Source of the DNA: Mycolicibacterium flavescens
Lineage (GTDB): Bacteria; Actinomycetota; Actinomycetes; Mycobacteriales; Mycobacteriaceae
Direction: 5' to 3'
DNA: 64,000 bases
NCBI GenBank assembly: GCA_900637135.1
Contig: LR134353.1
Location: 558,001-622,000 of the forward strand
Shown: positions 1 to 8,874 of the stretch, one piece after another
Layout: each line of letters starts with the position of its first letter
Position numbering within the stretch: the first letter of the stretch is position 1
Program-made: the position numbers and the translations under genes
Notes under the pieces: model-generated
Seen by the model: only the letters and a program-made list of their open reading frames with translations
Databases searched by the model: none
Told to the model about the DNA's origin: nothing

Positions 1-1740
1 CTCGGCCTCGTCGACCTCCAGGCGCGGTGCGGCCATCGCGATGATCTGCTTGCGCAGCAGCGCTCCCGCCTCGGCGACCGCACCCGCAGTCATCGGACCG
101 CTGCGGCTGCCCTGGGTGCCCGCGCCGTACGGGGTGACCGCGGTGTCGCCCTGGATCGTCGACACGTCGGCGATCTCGGCGCCCAGCGCGTCGGCGGTCA
201 ACTGCACGACGGTGGTCTCGAGGCTGTTGCCGGTCGACCCGCCGTTGACGTAGACGTTGATCTTGCCGGTGGGCTCCATCCGGATGGTGCAGCCCTCGGT
301 GCCCAGGTGTCCGGTCGCGGCGCCGGTCGGTTCGATGTAGGCCGAGAACCCCAGGCCGATGTAGCGGCCCTCAGCCAGCGCATCGGCCTGTTCCTTGCGG
401 AAGCCCTCGTGGTCGAGGATCTTCACCGCCTGCTCGAAGGTGTCGGCGGGCGCGACGTGGTCGTAGGGCATGCCGTTGGGGTTGAAGTAGGGCATCTCAT
501 CGCCGCGCAGGATGTTGCGCCTGCGCAGTTCGACGGGATCCATGTCCAGCTTGCGCGCGGCGATGTCGAAAAGCACCTCGCGGGCCAGGGTTTCGTACTG
601 CCAGGGGCCGCGGTACGCGTGCAGGCCGGCGGTGTTGGAGAACACGGTCTTGTAGTTGAAGCTGGCCTTCGGCACCCGGTACGGGCCCGGGAAGAACATG
701 CCGACCGCGGCGGTGGTCAGCACCGGGTACGGGGTGGGGTAGGCGCCGACGTCATAGGCGAAGTCGATGTCGACGGCGAGGATGGTGCCCTCTTCGTCGA
801 GGGCCATCCGCGCGGTGCCGTCGACGTGGCGCGCCTGACCCGCCGACATCAGGTTCTCGCGGCGGTCCTCGATCCACTTCAGTGCCGCGGAGCTCAATTG
901 CGCGTTCGACGTCGCCGGGACCTTCCGAGCCGCCAGCATGATGCACATGTCCTCGCGCATCGGCACGACCTTCTGGCCGAAGCCACCGCCGGTGTCGCGC
1001 ATGATGACTCGCACGTTGTGCGCAGGAATGCCGAGCAGCCGCGCGCAGAACGCGCGCAACTCGTGGGGCGTCTGCGTCGATGCCCACAGGGTCAGTTCCT
1101 CGGTCGCAGGCGTCCACTCCACGACCATGCCGCGGCACTCGATAGGCACCGGCGCGTGGATCTGCTGATAGACGTTCGCCGACGCGACGCAGGCGGCGGT
1201 GGCGAACGTCTCCTCGTCGGGCGGCGCTCCGCCCATGCCGCCCGCGACGTTGTCGGGGTAGGCCTCATGCACGACCACCGACGACCCGACGGCTTTCGTG
1301 AAGTCGGCGACCGCAGGCAATGGCTCGTAGTCGACGTCGACGAGATCGACTGCGTCCTCGGCGAGATAGCGGCTGTCGGCCACGACGAGCGCGACCGGAT
1401 CGCCGACGAACTTCACCTCACCTTCGGCCAGCGGCGGGCGCGGGGTGTCGGGGATGTCCTTGCCCGCGACCGCGTGCCAGGCCTCCTTGACGTCGGGATT
1501 GAGGTCGTCGGCGGTGAACACCGCGTGCACCCCCGGCATGGCCAGCGCGGCCGACGCGTCGATGCCGTTGATCTTCGCCCTGGCGAACGGGCTGCGCACG
1601 AAGCACGCGTGCAGCATCCCCGGCCGCACGACGTCGTCGACGAAGGTGCCTCGGCCGGTGAGAAGCCGGTTGTCCTCGACGCGCGCGACTCGGGTTCCTG
1701 CGTAACGGGTCGCGACCTTCTCCGCTGAAGCAGAAGTCAC
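1..1740 (-). CDS. Molybdenum hydroxylase (CO-dehydrogenase/xanthine-oxidase family) large subunit, 3' part missing
   Basis: Read on the minus strand, an uninterrupted 580-codon frame runs from a GTG at 1740 to the left edge, so the C-terminus is outside the window. The protein has the N-terminal hammerhead domain (about residues 15-120) followed by the molybdopterin-binding domain. A glycine-rich DTGGGFGQK motif (near residue 240) and HAYRGPWQYE (near 370) mark the Mo-pterin pocket. Such enzymes hydroxylate aldehydes, purines or N-heterocycles with a 2Fe-2S and an FAD subunit. The active-site loop AYRGPWQ differs from AYxCSFR of true CO dehydrogenase (form I) and AYRGAGR of form II, so CO is an unlikely substrate. 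A GGAGAAGG ribosome site precedes the start. The upstream xdhC is the matching maturation factor. The substrate is unknown. Confidence 0.88.
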   Translation of the reverse strand, partial: MTSASAEKVATRYAGTRVARVEDNRLLTGRGTFVDDVVRPGMLHACFVRSPFARAKINGIDASAALAMPGVHAVFTADDLNPDVKEAWHAVAGKDIPDTPRPPLAEGEVKFVGDPVALVVADSRYLAEDAVDLVDVDYEPLPAVADFTKAVGSSVVVHEAYPDNVAGGMGGAPPDEETFATAACVASANVYQQIHAPVPIECRGMVVEWTPATEELTLWASTQTPHELRAFCARLLGIPAHNVRVIMRDTGGGFGQKVVPMREDMCIMLAARKVPATSNAQLSSAALKWIEDRRENLMSAGQARHVDGTARMALDEEGTILAVDIDFAYDVGAYPTPYPVLTTAAVGMFFPGPYRVPKASFNYKTVFSNTAGLHAYRGPWQYETLAREVLFDIAARKLDMDPVELRRRNILRGDEMPYFNPNGMPYDHVAPADTFEQAVKILDHEGFRKEQADALAEGRYIGLGFSAYIEPTGAATGHLGTEGCTIRMEPTGKINVYVNGGSTGNSLETTVVQLTADALGAEIADVSTIQGDTAVTPYGAGTQGSRSGPMTAGAVAEAGALLRKQIIAMAAPRLEVDEAE

Positions 1741-1814
1741 CGGTTCACCCTTCTCCTCGCCGTGTAAAGAGTGACGTTATCGCATTCGAGAACGACATTT
1801 CCATAGGCGTTGTC

Positions 1815-2936
1815 TCATCCCTCATGGTGGATGCGTCCGGCCGTGTCGCTCAGCGGACGGCCGCCGCCGCCCCACCTGCGGGCGATGATTTCGGCCGCGA
1901 TCGACACCGCGGTCTCCTCGGGTGTGCGCGCGCCGAGGTCCAGGCCGATCGGGCTGGCCAACCGGGTCAGATCGGCGTCGGTGAGGCCGCACTCGCGCAA
2001 CCGGCGCAACCGGTCGTCGTGCGTGCGGCGCGATCCCATCACGCCGATGTAACCGACCTCGGGCAGGCCGAGTGCGACCTGGAGCACGGGGACGTCGAAC
2101 TTCGGATCGTGGGTGAGTACGCAGATCGCGGTGCGGGCGTCGATGGCACCCTGCTCCGCCTGCTCTGCGAGGTAGCGGTCGGGCCACATCACCACGACCT
2201 CATCGGCACCGGGAAAGCGGGCGGGTGTGGCGAATACGGGACGCGCGTCGCACACGGTGACGCGATATCCGAGCAGGGCGCCCTGCTGGGCGAGCGCGGC
2301 GGCGAAATCGATCGCCCCGAAGATCAGCATCCGCGGCGGCGGCGCGTGGCTGGCGACGAACACCTCCATGCCCGTCTCCTGGCGCTGGCCGTCGGGGCCG
2401 TACGACAACACGCCCGTGCGACCGACGGCGAGCAACCCGCGCGCGTCGTCCGTGACGGCGGCGTCGACGCGCGCCGAACCCAGCGATCCGTCGACCGAAT
2501 CCGTGCCGATGACCAGGCGGCGCCCAATCCGGTCGGCGTCGGGGTGCGCGATGACGGTGGCCACGGCGGTGGGACGGTGTGCGGCGATATCGTCGGCGAC
2601 CGCCTGCAACTGCGGGAAGCTGTCGCGTGACACCGCCTCGGCAAAGATGTCGATGATGCCGCCGCACGTCAGCCCTACGGCGAATGCGTCGTCGTCGCTG
2701 ATGCCGTAGCGCTGCAACTCGGGGCGCCCCGAGGCAACGACCTCGTTGACCAGTTCGTAGACGGCGGCCTCGACGCAGCCACCGGACACCGAGCCGGCGA
2801 CCGAACCGTCGGGGCTGACCACCATGGTCGCGCCGGGCTGCCGCGGCGCCGAGCGGATCGTGCGCACGACGGTGGCCACACCGGCGGCGCCGCCGGACCG
2901 CCACACGGTCAGCAACTCCTCGAGCACCTCGCGCAC
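1815..2936 (-). CDS. xdhC: XdhC/CoxI family molybdenum-enzyme maturation protein
   Basis: 373 residues, GTG start. The N-terminal XdhC/CoxI domain carries the signature SVSGGCVEAAV (near residue 50). The C-terminal half is the Rossmann-like XdhC_C domain, with RMLIFGAIDFAAALA and a conserved GVMGSRRTHDDR stretch. Proteins of this family bind Mo cofactor, protect or promote its sulfuration, and hand it to a xanthine-oxidase-type apoenzyme in the cytoplasm. The gene is 74 bp upstream of the large-subunit gene on the same strand, which fits a dedicated chaperone. It starts only 25 bp from a divergent hydrolase gene, so the two promoters must be compressed or overlap coding sequence. Confidence 0.9.
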   Translation of the reverse strand: MREVLEELLTVWRSGGAAGVATVVRTIRSAPRQPGATMVVSPDGSVAGSVSGGCVEAAVYELVNEVVASGRPELQRYGISDDDAFAVGLTCGGIIDIFAEAVSRDSFPQLQAVADDIAAHRPTAVATVIAHPDADRIGRRLVIGTDSVDGSLGSARVDAAVTDDARGLLAVGRTGVLSYGPDGQRQETGMEVFVASHAPPPRMLIFGAIDFAAALAQQGALLGYRVTVCDARPVFATPARFPGADEVVVMWPDRYLAEQAEQGAIDARTAICVLTHDPKFDVPVLQVALGLPEVGYIGVMGSRRTHDDRLRRLRECGLTDADLTRLASPIGLDLGARTPEETAVSIAAEIIARRWGGGGRPLSDTAGRIHHEG

Positions 2937-2961
2937 GCTCGCAGTCTAAGCCCGAGACGCT

Positions 2962-3942
2962 GTGCAAGTGCTCAGCGGTAAGGGGCGGGAACGCCGGACG
3001 GCACGGAATGTTCGCTCTATCGTTGGAAGCATCGCCTGGAATCTGCCCACACCACTGTCCATTCCGCGGTTGCCGTCGTTACCCGCGTTGGCGTCGGCTG
3101 CCCACGTCCCTGAGGGCCGGATGGTGGAGCTCCCCGGCCGCGGTACGACGTACGTCGTCGACTCGGGGCCGTGCGACGGCCCCGTTTTCATGTTGTTGCA
3201 TTCGGTGGCATGCACGGGTGTCATGACGTGGTATCCCGCGCTGGATGCACTGCAGGAATTCGGCCGCGTGGTCGTGTTCGACCAGCGCGGTCATGGTCAG
3301 GGCATCACGGCGCACCGGTTTCTGCTCGAGGACTGCGCCGACGATGTCGCAGCCCTGGCCGATGCCCTGGGCATCCCGACCTTCGTGCCGGTCGGGTATT
3401 CGATGGGTTCGCTTGTGGCCCAACTGGTCTGGAAGCGCCATCGGGCACGCGTCGACGGGTTGGTGTTGTGCGCCGCGGCGGCGGCGGTCAACCGTGCCAG
3501 CTACGAGCGGATCGCGACGGGCGTGTTCGCCGCGCTGCTCGAATCGCTGAGCCCGCCTGCGAGGCGACTCTCACCCGCCGCGATGGTGGGCCCCGGCGCG
3601 TTGCAGAACCACCAGTGGCTGCTCAACCAGGTGCGTAGTACCTCGCCCGGTGCGATCACCCGGGCCCTGGCCGAAGTCATCCGCTTCGATTCGACGACAT
3701 GGATCCACGAGGTCGACGTCCCCACAGCGGTGGTGGTGACGACGCGCGACCGGGCGTTCGGGGTGCGACGGCAGCGATGGCTGGCGAGCCGGATACCCGA
3801 CGCCGAAACCGTCGACGTCGCCGCCGGCCACGCCGGATGCACGTTCGCCTCCGACAAATTCGTCGAGGCGCTCGTGACCGCGGCCGAGTTGGTCAGCAGA
3901 CGCCTTCCGCCGATCGGGCGGTACAAGACCGCCGAAGGCTAG
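2962..3942 (+). CDS. Alpha/beta hydrolase, coupled to the WS/DGAT gene
   Basis: About 326 residues from a GTG at 2962. The first 50 residues (rich in R, P and L) precede the hydrolase core, and a later start (for example ATG 3121) would still keep that core. The nucleophile elbow is GYSMGS, the acid is in VVTTRDRAF and the base in AAGHAGC, so the catalytic triad looks complete. The oxyanion-side motif is LLHSVACTG. The next gene starts 4 bp after the stop, so the two are very probably co-transcribed. Mycobacterial hydrolases with this layout often adjoin wax-ester/triacylglycerol synthases, which suggests a lipase, thioesterase or accessory role in storage-lipid metabolism; that role is inferred from context. 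Confidence 0.85.
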   Translation: MQVLSGKGRERRTARNVRSIVGSIAWNLPTPLSIPRLPSLPALASAAHVPEGRMVELPGRGTTYVVDSGPCDGPVFMLLHSVACTGVMTWYPALDALQEFGRVVVFDQRGHGQGITAHRFLLEDCADDVAALADALGIPTFVPVGYSMGSLVAQLVWKRHRARVDGLVLCAAAAAVNRASYERIATGVFAALLESLSPPARRLSPAAMVGPGALQNHQWLLNQVRSTSPGAITRALAEVIRFDSTTWIHEVDVPTAVVVTTRDRAFGVRRQRWLASRIPDAETVDVAAGHAGCTFASDKFVEALVTAAELVSRRLPPIGRYKTAEG

Positions 3943-3946
3943 CGAC

Positions 3947-5410
3947 GTGAAGCGCCTCAGCGGCTGGGACTCGCTGCTGCTGTCCAGCGAGACGCCGAAC
4001 GTGCACCAGCACACGCTCAAGATCGCCGTGGTCGACACCTCGCAGTTCGAGGGCGAGCCGACCTTCGACGCATTTCTGGAGACGTTCCGCGAGCGCCTTC
4101 CTGACCTCGATCCCTTCCGGTACGAACTCGTCGATGTTCCGCTGCACCTGCATCGGCCGGTGTGGCGGCAAGGCGCCGACATCGACTTCGGCTACCACGT
4201 CCGGAAAGTGGCCGTTCCTGACCCGTACGGGCGCGCGGGACTCGACGCGCTGATCGGTCAGATCGCGAGCACGCCCCTGGATCGCAGCCGGCCGCTGTGG
4301 GAGCTGTACTACGCCGAAGGTCTCGCCGAGAACCGCGTGGCGGTGATCGGCAAGGTGCATCACGCGTTGGCCGACGGCGTCGCGTCGGCGAACCTGATGG
4401 CCCGTGCGATGGAATGGCCCGGCACCGGCGCGGGTGGTCCCCGTTCGGGAGTCGACTCCGAATCACTGTCGGCAGCAGCTCTGCTCGCGTTCGCGGTACG
4501 GGACCACCTCCGCCAACTCGCGGGCCTGCCCGGCGTTCTCAAAGAGGTTGTCGTCGGCGCCTACCGCCTGCAGCGGCGAGCGCGTGCGCGCCGTCGCCAT
4601 CCCGAACTCGCCGAACGGTTCAAACCGCCCCCCACCTTCCTTAACCGCAAACTCTCGGCCGGGCGCGCGTTCGCGACCGCCACCCTCTCACTCGACGAGG
4701 TCAGAGCGACGAGCAAGCAGCTCGAGGCGACCGTCAACGACGTGGTGCTCGCGATCGCCGCCGGCGGACTGCGCACGTTGCTCATCGAGCGTGACGGGAG
4801 CGCCGACGACGCGCTGATCGCCTCGGTTCCCGCCGCGACCGACACCTCGCCGGACCGCATCACCGGCAACGAGTTGAGCACCATGCTGGTGTCTTTGCCG
4901 GTGCAGATCGTCGACCCGTTGGAAAGGCTGCGCCTGATCCGCACGGCCACGCGGATGGCCAAGGAGGACAACGAGTCGCTGGGCCCCGCCACCGTGGGCA
5001 AGGGGCTGCGGTACGTACCGCCCGCGGCGGCGCGCGCCACCTTCCGATGGATGTCGCGGCGCGAGGCGCCCAACCAGTTGTTCAACCTGATCGTGTCGAA
5101 CGTGCCCGGGCCCCGCGAGCGCGGCCGGATCGCCGGAGCCGTCGTCACCGAGATCTACTCGGTCGGTCCACTGGCCGCCGGTTCGGCCATGAACATGACG
5201 GTGTGGAGCTACGTCGACCAGCTCAACGTCTCGGTGCTCTGCGACGACCTGGCGTTCGACGACGTCCACACCGCGACGGACGCGCTCATCGCCGCCTTCG
5301 CCGAACTCCGCGCGGCCGCCGGCCTTCGCCAGACCACCACCGAGATGGCCGGAGCTCTGCCGCAGGTCAGCGTGCGTCGAACTCGATCGGAAGCGTCGCA
5401 GGGCCGGTGA
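3947..5410 (+). CDS. WS/DGAT-type acyltransferase (wax ester synthase / diacylglycerol acyltransferase)
   Basis: 487 residues, GTG start (VKRLSGWD). The N-terminal domain contains the active-site motif HHALADG (HHxxxDG, near residue 143), whose second His is the catalytic base. The C-terminal domain has the family's conserved NLIVSNVPGPRE (near 380) and a PLAAGSAMN stretch. Enzymes of this family acylate diacylglycerol or fatty alcohols with acyl-CoA to make triacylglycerol or wax esters, and sit at the inner face of the membrane or on lipid bodies. Length is normal (Tgs family about 450-490). The 3' end overlaps the convergent P450 gene by 44 bp. Confidence 0.93.
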   Translation: MKRLSGWDSLLLSSETPNVHQHTLKIAVVDTSQFEGEPTFDAFLETFRERLPDLDPFRYELVDVPLHLHRPVWRQGADIDFGYHVRKVAVPDPYGRAGLDALIGQIASTPLDRSRPLWELYYAEGLAENRVAVIGKVHHALADGVASANLMARAMEWPGTGAGGPRSGVDSESLSAAALLAFAVRDHLRQLAGLPGVLKEVVVGAYRLQRRARARRRHPELAERFKPPPTFLNRKLSAGRAFATATLSLDEVRATSKQLEATVNDVVLAIAAGGLRTLLIERDGSADDALIASVPAATDTSPDRITGNELSTMLVSLPVQIVDPLERLRLIRTATRMAKEDNESLGPATVGKGLRYVPPAAARATFRWMSRREAPNQLFNLIVSNVPGPRERGRIAGAVVTEIYSVGPLAAGSAMNMTVWSYVDQLNVSVLCDDLAFDDVHTATDALIAAFAELRAAAGLRQTTTEMAGALPQVSVRRTRSEASQGR

Positions 5411-6611
5411 TGCCGACCAGCGGCTTCCACATCGCGGGGCCTGCGCGGCGCAGATTGCGCACGCGGCTGCTCATCACGACCAGCGCCTCGGCCAGTTCAC
5501 GACGGGCCAGGTTCGCGCCGAGGCAGTAGTGCGCGCCCGCGCCGAAGGTCTGCATCGGCGCGGCACCCTGCCGAGTGATGTCCAGACGGTCGGCGTCGTC
5601 GTACACGGCCGGATCGCGGTTCGCACTTGCCGAGTTGATCAGCACGAAGGTGCCCGCCGGGATGGTCACGCCGCCGTAGGTGACGTCCTCGACCGTCATC
5701 CGCATCGCACCGAACACCACCGGGTAGAACCGCATCAGTTCCTCGACGGCGTTCATCGCGAGCTCGGGGTGCTCGGCCAGCAGCTCCCACTGATCGGGGT
5801 GGTCGCACAGCACGTCCACCGCGGCCGCGAGCTGGTTGCGGGTGGTGTCGGTGCCCGCCATCAGGATTCCCGCCGCGAGCATGCGCAGTTCCTCGATGCT
5901 CAACCGGTCCCCGTCGTCCTCGGCGCGGATCAACTCCGAGATCAGGTCGTCGGTGAGCGTCGTGCGGCGCTCCGCGACCATCCCGTCGATGTAGTCGTCG
6001 AGTTCGGCCCACGCCTGCAGGATCAGCGGCGCGTGTTCGGCCGCGTTCCATTCGAACAGCTTGAAGAAGTCATCGGCCCACTCGGAGAACAACTTCCAAT
6101 CCTCGCGCGGGGCGCCGAGCAGCTCGGCGATGACCGGAACCGGATACGGACGTGCGATGTCCTCCACGACCTCGCACTGTCCCGACGCCACCAGTGGATC
6201 CACCAGATCCGTGATGACTGTGGTGATCGTCGTCTCCAGCCGTCCCACCGAGCGCGGCGTGAACGCCTTGCAGACCAGGCGCCGAAGCCGCGAGTGGGTT
6301 TCACCGTTGACGCTGAGGAGCGTCGTGACGGCGCGATCCCACAGCGGGCCGGAGGTGATGCCCTGGGCCTCCAGACCGAGTCCCGGCGGCACGCACATGC
6401 GGTGGTCGCGCAGGGCCGACCGGACCGTCTCGTAGCTCAACAACTCGGGCCCGTGAGCGCCCATCGCGACCGGTCCCGCGTTGCGGGCCTCGGCGATCCG
6501 CCGGTGTGCTTCGTATGCGTCGGTCGCGTCCTCATACGAGAGGGTCGGCAGGTCGGCCTCGAAGACCGTCGGGCTTGGCCGGTCCGTGTCCACGTTGACG
6601 GTGACGCTCAT
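5367..6611 (-). CDS. Cytochrome P450
   Basis: 414 residues. The start at 6611 is chosen because GGAGGT lies 5 bp upstream; the frame is open further upstream but that extension is not P450-like. The helix-I oxygen-activation motif is AGTDTT, the K-helix ExxR is EELMR, and the haem loop is FGAGAHYCLG with ligand Cys about 363. It is a soluble class I bacterial P450 needing a ferredoxin and reductase encoded elsewhere. I cannot place it in a numbered mycobacterial CYP family from sequence alone. It is convergent with, and overlaps, the WS/DGAT gene. Its substrate is unknown. Confidence 0.93.
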   Translation of the reverse strand: MSVTVNVDTDRPSPTVFEADLPTLSYEDATDAYEAHRRIAEARNAGPVAMGAHGPELLSYETVRSALRDHRMCVPPGLGLEAQGITSGPLWDRAVTTLLSVNGETHSRLRRLVCKAFTPRSVGRLETTITTVITDLVDPLVASGQCEVVEDIARPYPVPVIAELLGAPREDWKLFSEWADDFFKLFEWNAAEHAPLILQAWAELDDYIDGMVAERRTTLTDDLISELIRAEDDGDRLSIEELRMLAAGILMAGTDTTRNQLAAAVDVLCDHPDQWELLAEHPELAMNAVEELMRFYPVVFGAMRMTVEDVTYGGVTIPAGTFVLINSASANRDPAVYDDADRLDITRQGAAPMQTFGAGAHYCLGANLARRELAEALVVMSSRVRNLRRAGPAMWKPLVGITGPATLPIEFDAR

Positions 6612-6705
6612 GGTGACCTCCTCGGCGTGACGACACTTCGATGCTCGGCTGCGCCGGGGAAGCGGACTAGCGTAGGCGACTACTCCAGTCCGGAAGTGAG
6701 GCGAT

Positions 6706-7365
6706 ATGCGTAGTGCCTGGGCGGGTCCGGCGTTGGCCGTCGTCCTCGCGTGGCCGGCAGGCGTGGCGTCGGCGACACCGGATGCACCCGTGCCCCCGGT
6801 GTCCGATGCGGCGCGGGCGGCCGGGCTCGTCGATGTCCGCACCGTCGTGCCCGACGCGGTGATCGACCTGCGGTACGCGACGGCGGACAACTTCGTCGGC
6901 GAGCGGCTGTATCCGGCCGATGCGCGCTGCCTCGTCGACGAGTCGATGGCGCCCGGCTTGGCCGCGGCCGCCGACGTGTTGCGCCCCGGCGGCGAGGTGC
7001 TGGTGTTCTGGGATTGCTATCGGCCGCACGACGTTCAGGTGCGGATGTTCGAGGCGGTCTCCGATCCCGGATGGGTGGCCCGGCCGGGGCCCTATGCGAG
7101 CAGCCATGAAGCGGCGTTGTCGGTCGATGTGACCTTGGCTCGTGACGGCACCCTCGTCGACATGGGCACCGGTTTCGACGAGTTCACCGCGCGCGCCAAC
7201 GCGTATGCCACCGACGGGGTCAGCGCGGCGGCACAGGCCAACCGCAAGCGGTTGCGCGACGCGATGGCCGCGGGCGGGCTCACCGTGTACACCGGCGAGT
7301 GGTGGCATTTCGACGCGCCGGGTGCGGACCGGCAGCGCCCGATACTCGACGTCCCCGTGAACTAG
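6706..7365 (+). CDS. Secreted D-alanyl-D-alanine dipeptidase-like protein (peptidase M15D, VanX/DdpX type)
   Basis: 219 residues with a signal peptide (cleavage expected near GVASA-TP). The body matches the M15D fold: DLRYATADNFVGERLY near the N-terminus, the zinc-ligand region SSHEAALSVD and the catalytic/zinc motif GEWWHFD near the C-terminus. Relative to the family pattern SxHxxGxAxD, the His and Asp ligands are kept at correct spacing but the G and A positions are A and S. VanX/DdpX enzymes cleave D-Ala-D-Ala; an exported version would act on peptidoglycan turnover products rather than confer vancomycin resistance. It is monocistronic, divergent from the P450 gene. Confidence 0.85.
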   Translation: MRSAWAGPALAVVLAWPAGVASATPDAPVPPVSDAARAAGLVDVRTVVPDAVIDLRYATADNFVGERLYPADARCLVDESMAPGLAAAADVLRPGGEVLVFWDCYRPHDVQVRMFEAVSDPGWVARPGPYASSHEAALSVDVTLARDGTLVDMGTGFDEFTARANAYATDGVSAAAQANRKRLRDAMAAGGLTVYTGEWWHFDAPGADRQRPILDVPVN

Positions 7366-7380
7366 CTGCTGGCCAGGTCG

Positions 7381-7500
7381 TCAGGCGGCGGCCGGATCGG
7401 CGGTCATGGCTTGGCAGTACGAGCACAGGTTCGGCCCGAGTGTCGGGTAACCACATCCGCCGCAGATCGCGACCGCGGTAAGTTCATCGGCTTCGGGCAT
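7381..7500 (-). CDS. 39-residue zinc-ribbon-like small protein
   Basis: A short frame with ATG at 7500 encodes 39 residues, MPEADELTAV at the N-terminus and then CGGC and CSYC knuckles. The two CxxC pairs are separated by 9 residues (GYPTLGPNL), which can hold one zinc ion. The acidic N-terminus and Ala-rich C-terminus flank the knuckles. The frame fills the space between the VanX-like gene (stop 7365) and the AT-richer 72-bp promoter gap before the MFS gene. A weak AGAGGG lies 13 bp upstream of the start. Function is unknown. Intact CxxC pairs in such a short frame argue that it is translated. Confidence 0.65.
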   Translation of the reverse strand: MPEADELTAVAICGGCGYPTLGPNLCSYCQAMTADPAAA

Positions 7501-7572
7501 GCCGGTTATTTACCCTCTTGCAATCCAATTAATCCCGTAGTTGAGACGAAGTCTGGGAAGCTGCCCCACGAC

Positions 7573-8874
7573 ATGGCTACTGCAGAGCTCGCCCCGGCCA
7601 GCGGCACCCACAGCACGCGGCGAGCCTGGGCTGCGGTCGCGTTGCTCGCGCTCGTCGGGACGCTGAACTACGCGGACCGGTTCCTGCCCGCGGTCCTCGC
7701 CGAACCGATCAGGGCGGAACTGGAGCTGTCCGATACCGCGCTCGGCGTGATCAACGGGTTCGGCTTCCTGGCCGTGTACGCCGTGCTCGGCCTGCTGATC
7801 GCCCGGATCGCCGACCGCGGTGCGTTCGGGCTGGTGGTGTCGACGTGCCTGACGTTGTGGGGCGCGATGACGATGCTGGGCGGTGCGGTGCAGTCAGGCT
7901 TCCAACTGGCGCTCACCCGCGTGGGCGTGGCGATCGGGGAGGCCGGCAGCACACCTGCCGCACACGCGTATGTGGCGCGCAACTTCGCGCCCCAACGTCG
8001 TGCCGCGCCGCTGGCGGTGATCACGCTCGCGATTCCGCTCGCCAGCGCGGCCAGCCTGATCGGCGGCGGTCTCCTGGCGCAAACCTTGGGCTGGCGGATG
8101 GCGTTCGTGGTCATGGGTGCGATCAGCGTGGCGTTCGCGCCGCTGGTCCTCATCGCGCTCGGGCGCAGGCAGTCGATGCCCGCCACGACGGGAGTCGACG
8201 ACATCGATGTCCCCGCCAAGGCCTGGGATCTGCTGCGCAAAGGCAGCTTCGTGGGCGTCGTCGTGGGAGCGTCGTGCATCTCGGTGGCTGGTTACTCGTT
8301 GACGGCGTTCGCTCCCGCGTATCTGGTGCGCACCCGCGGTATGGAGTTGGGCGAGGTCGGGGTGCACTACGGCATCGCCAGCGGGCTCACGGGCATCCTC
8401 GGCCTTCTGGTCGTCGGCCGGGTCGCCGACCGGTTGTCGGCCTCCGATCCGCGGTGGCTGCTGTGGCTGGTGGCCGCGATGACCGCCGCGATGCTCCCGT
8501 TCTCGGCGTTGGCGTTCACGGTGGGCGACCGGACGCTGTGCATATGGTTCATCTCGCTGAGCTACGTCGTCGGCACGGCGTACATGGCGCCGTCCATCGC
8601 GGCCATCCAACGACTGGCCCGAGCCGAACAGCGCGCGACGGCTTCGGCGATCTTCCTGTTCTTCGGCGCCCTCGTCGGGTCGGCGGGCCCGTTCCTCACC
8701 GGCGTCATCAGCGACGCGCTCTCCGACGACCTCGGTGCGATGTCGCTGGGGCGGGCGCTGCTGATCGTGCCGGCGTTCCAAGTGGCCGCGATCGTCTGTT
8801 ACCTCCTGGCGAGTCGGAGGTTCGTCCGCGAGATCGTCGACTCAGATGATCGGCGGGTCGTCGGGGCGCACTAG
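7573..8874 (+). CDS. MFS transporter, 12 TM
   Basis: 433 residues. The start at 7573 (MATAELAP) is preferred because the longer open frame upstream is hydrophilic, proline-rich and crosses the opposite-strand small gene. Twelve hydrophobic segments are visible. The first ends NYADRFLPAVLAEPI, typical of the anion/organophosphate and spinster-like branches of the major facilitator superfamily. A cytoplasmic loop near residue 215 is basic (GRRQS). It should carry a small solute across the inner membrane by proton coupling. The substrate is not evident and the neighbours do not indicate one. The 3' end overlaps the convergent GH13 gene by 33 bp. Confidence 0.88.
   Translation: MATAELAPASGTHSTRRAWAAVALLALVGTLNYADRFLPAVLAEPIRAELELSDTALGVINGFGFLAVYAVLGLLIARIADRGAFGLVVSTCLTLWGAMTMLGGAVQSGFQLALTRVGVAIGEAGSTPAAHAYVARNFAPQRRAAPLAVITLAIPLASAASLIGGGLLAQTLGWRMAFVVMGAISVAFAPLVLIALGRRQSMPATTGVDDIDVPAKAWDLLRKGSFVGVVVGASCISVAGYSLTAFAPAYLVRTRGMELGEVGVHYGIASGLTGILGLLVVGRVADRLSASDPRWLLWLVAAMTAAMLPFSALAFTVGDRTLCIWFISLSYVVGTAYMAPSIAAIQRLARAEQRATASAIFLFFGALVGSAGPFLTGVISDALSDDLGAMSLGRALLIVPAFQVAAIVCYLLASRRFVREIVDSDDRRVVGAH

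Noticed and set aside
307..1728. 473-residue plus-strand open frame
   Set aside because: Antisense to the molybdenum-hydroxylase gene; R/V/H-rich composition with no family resemblance, while the opposite strand encodes clear motifs.
6612..6890. Upstream extension of the first P450
   Set aside because: Ser/Thr/Ala-rich and crosses the start region of the VanX-like gene; the ATG at 6611 has an ideal ribosome site.
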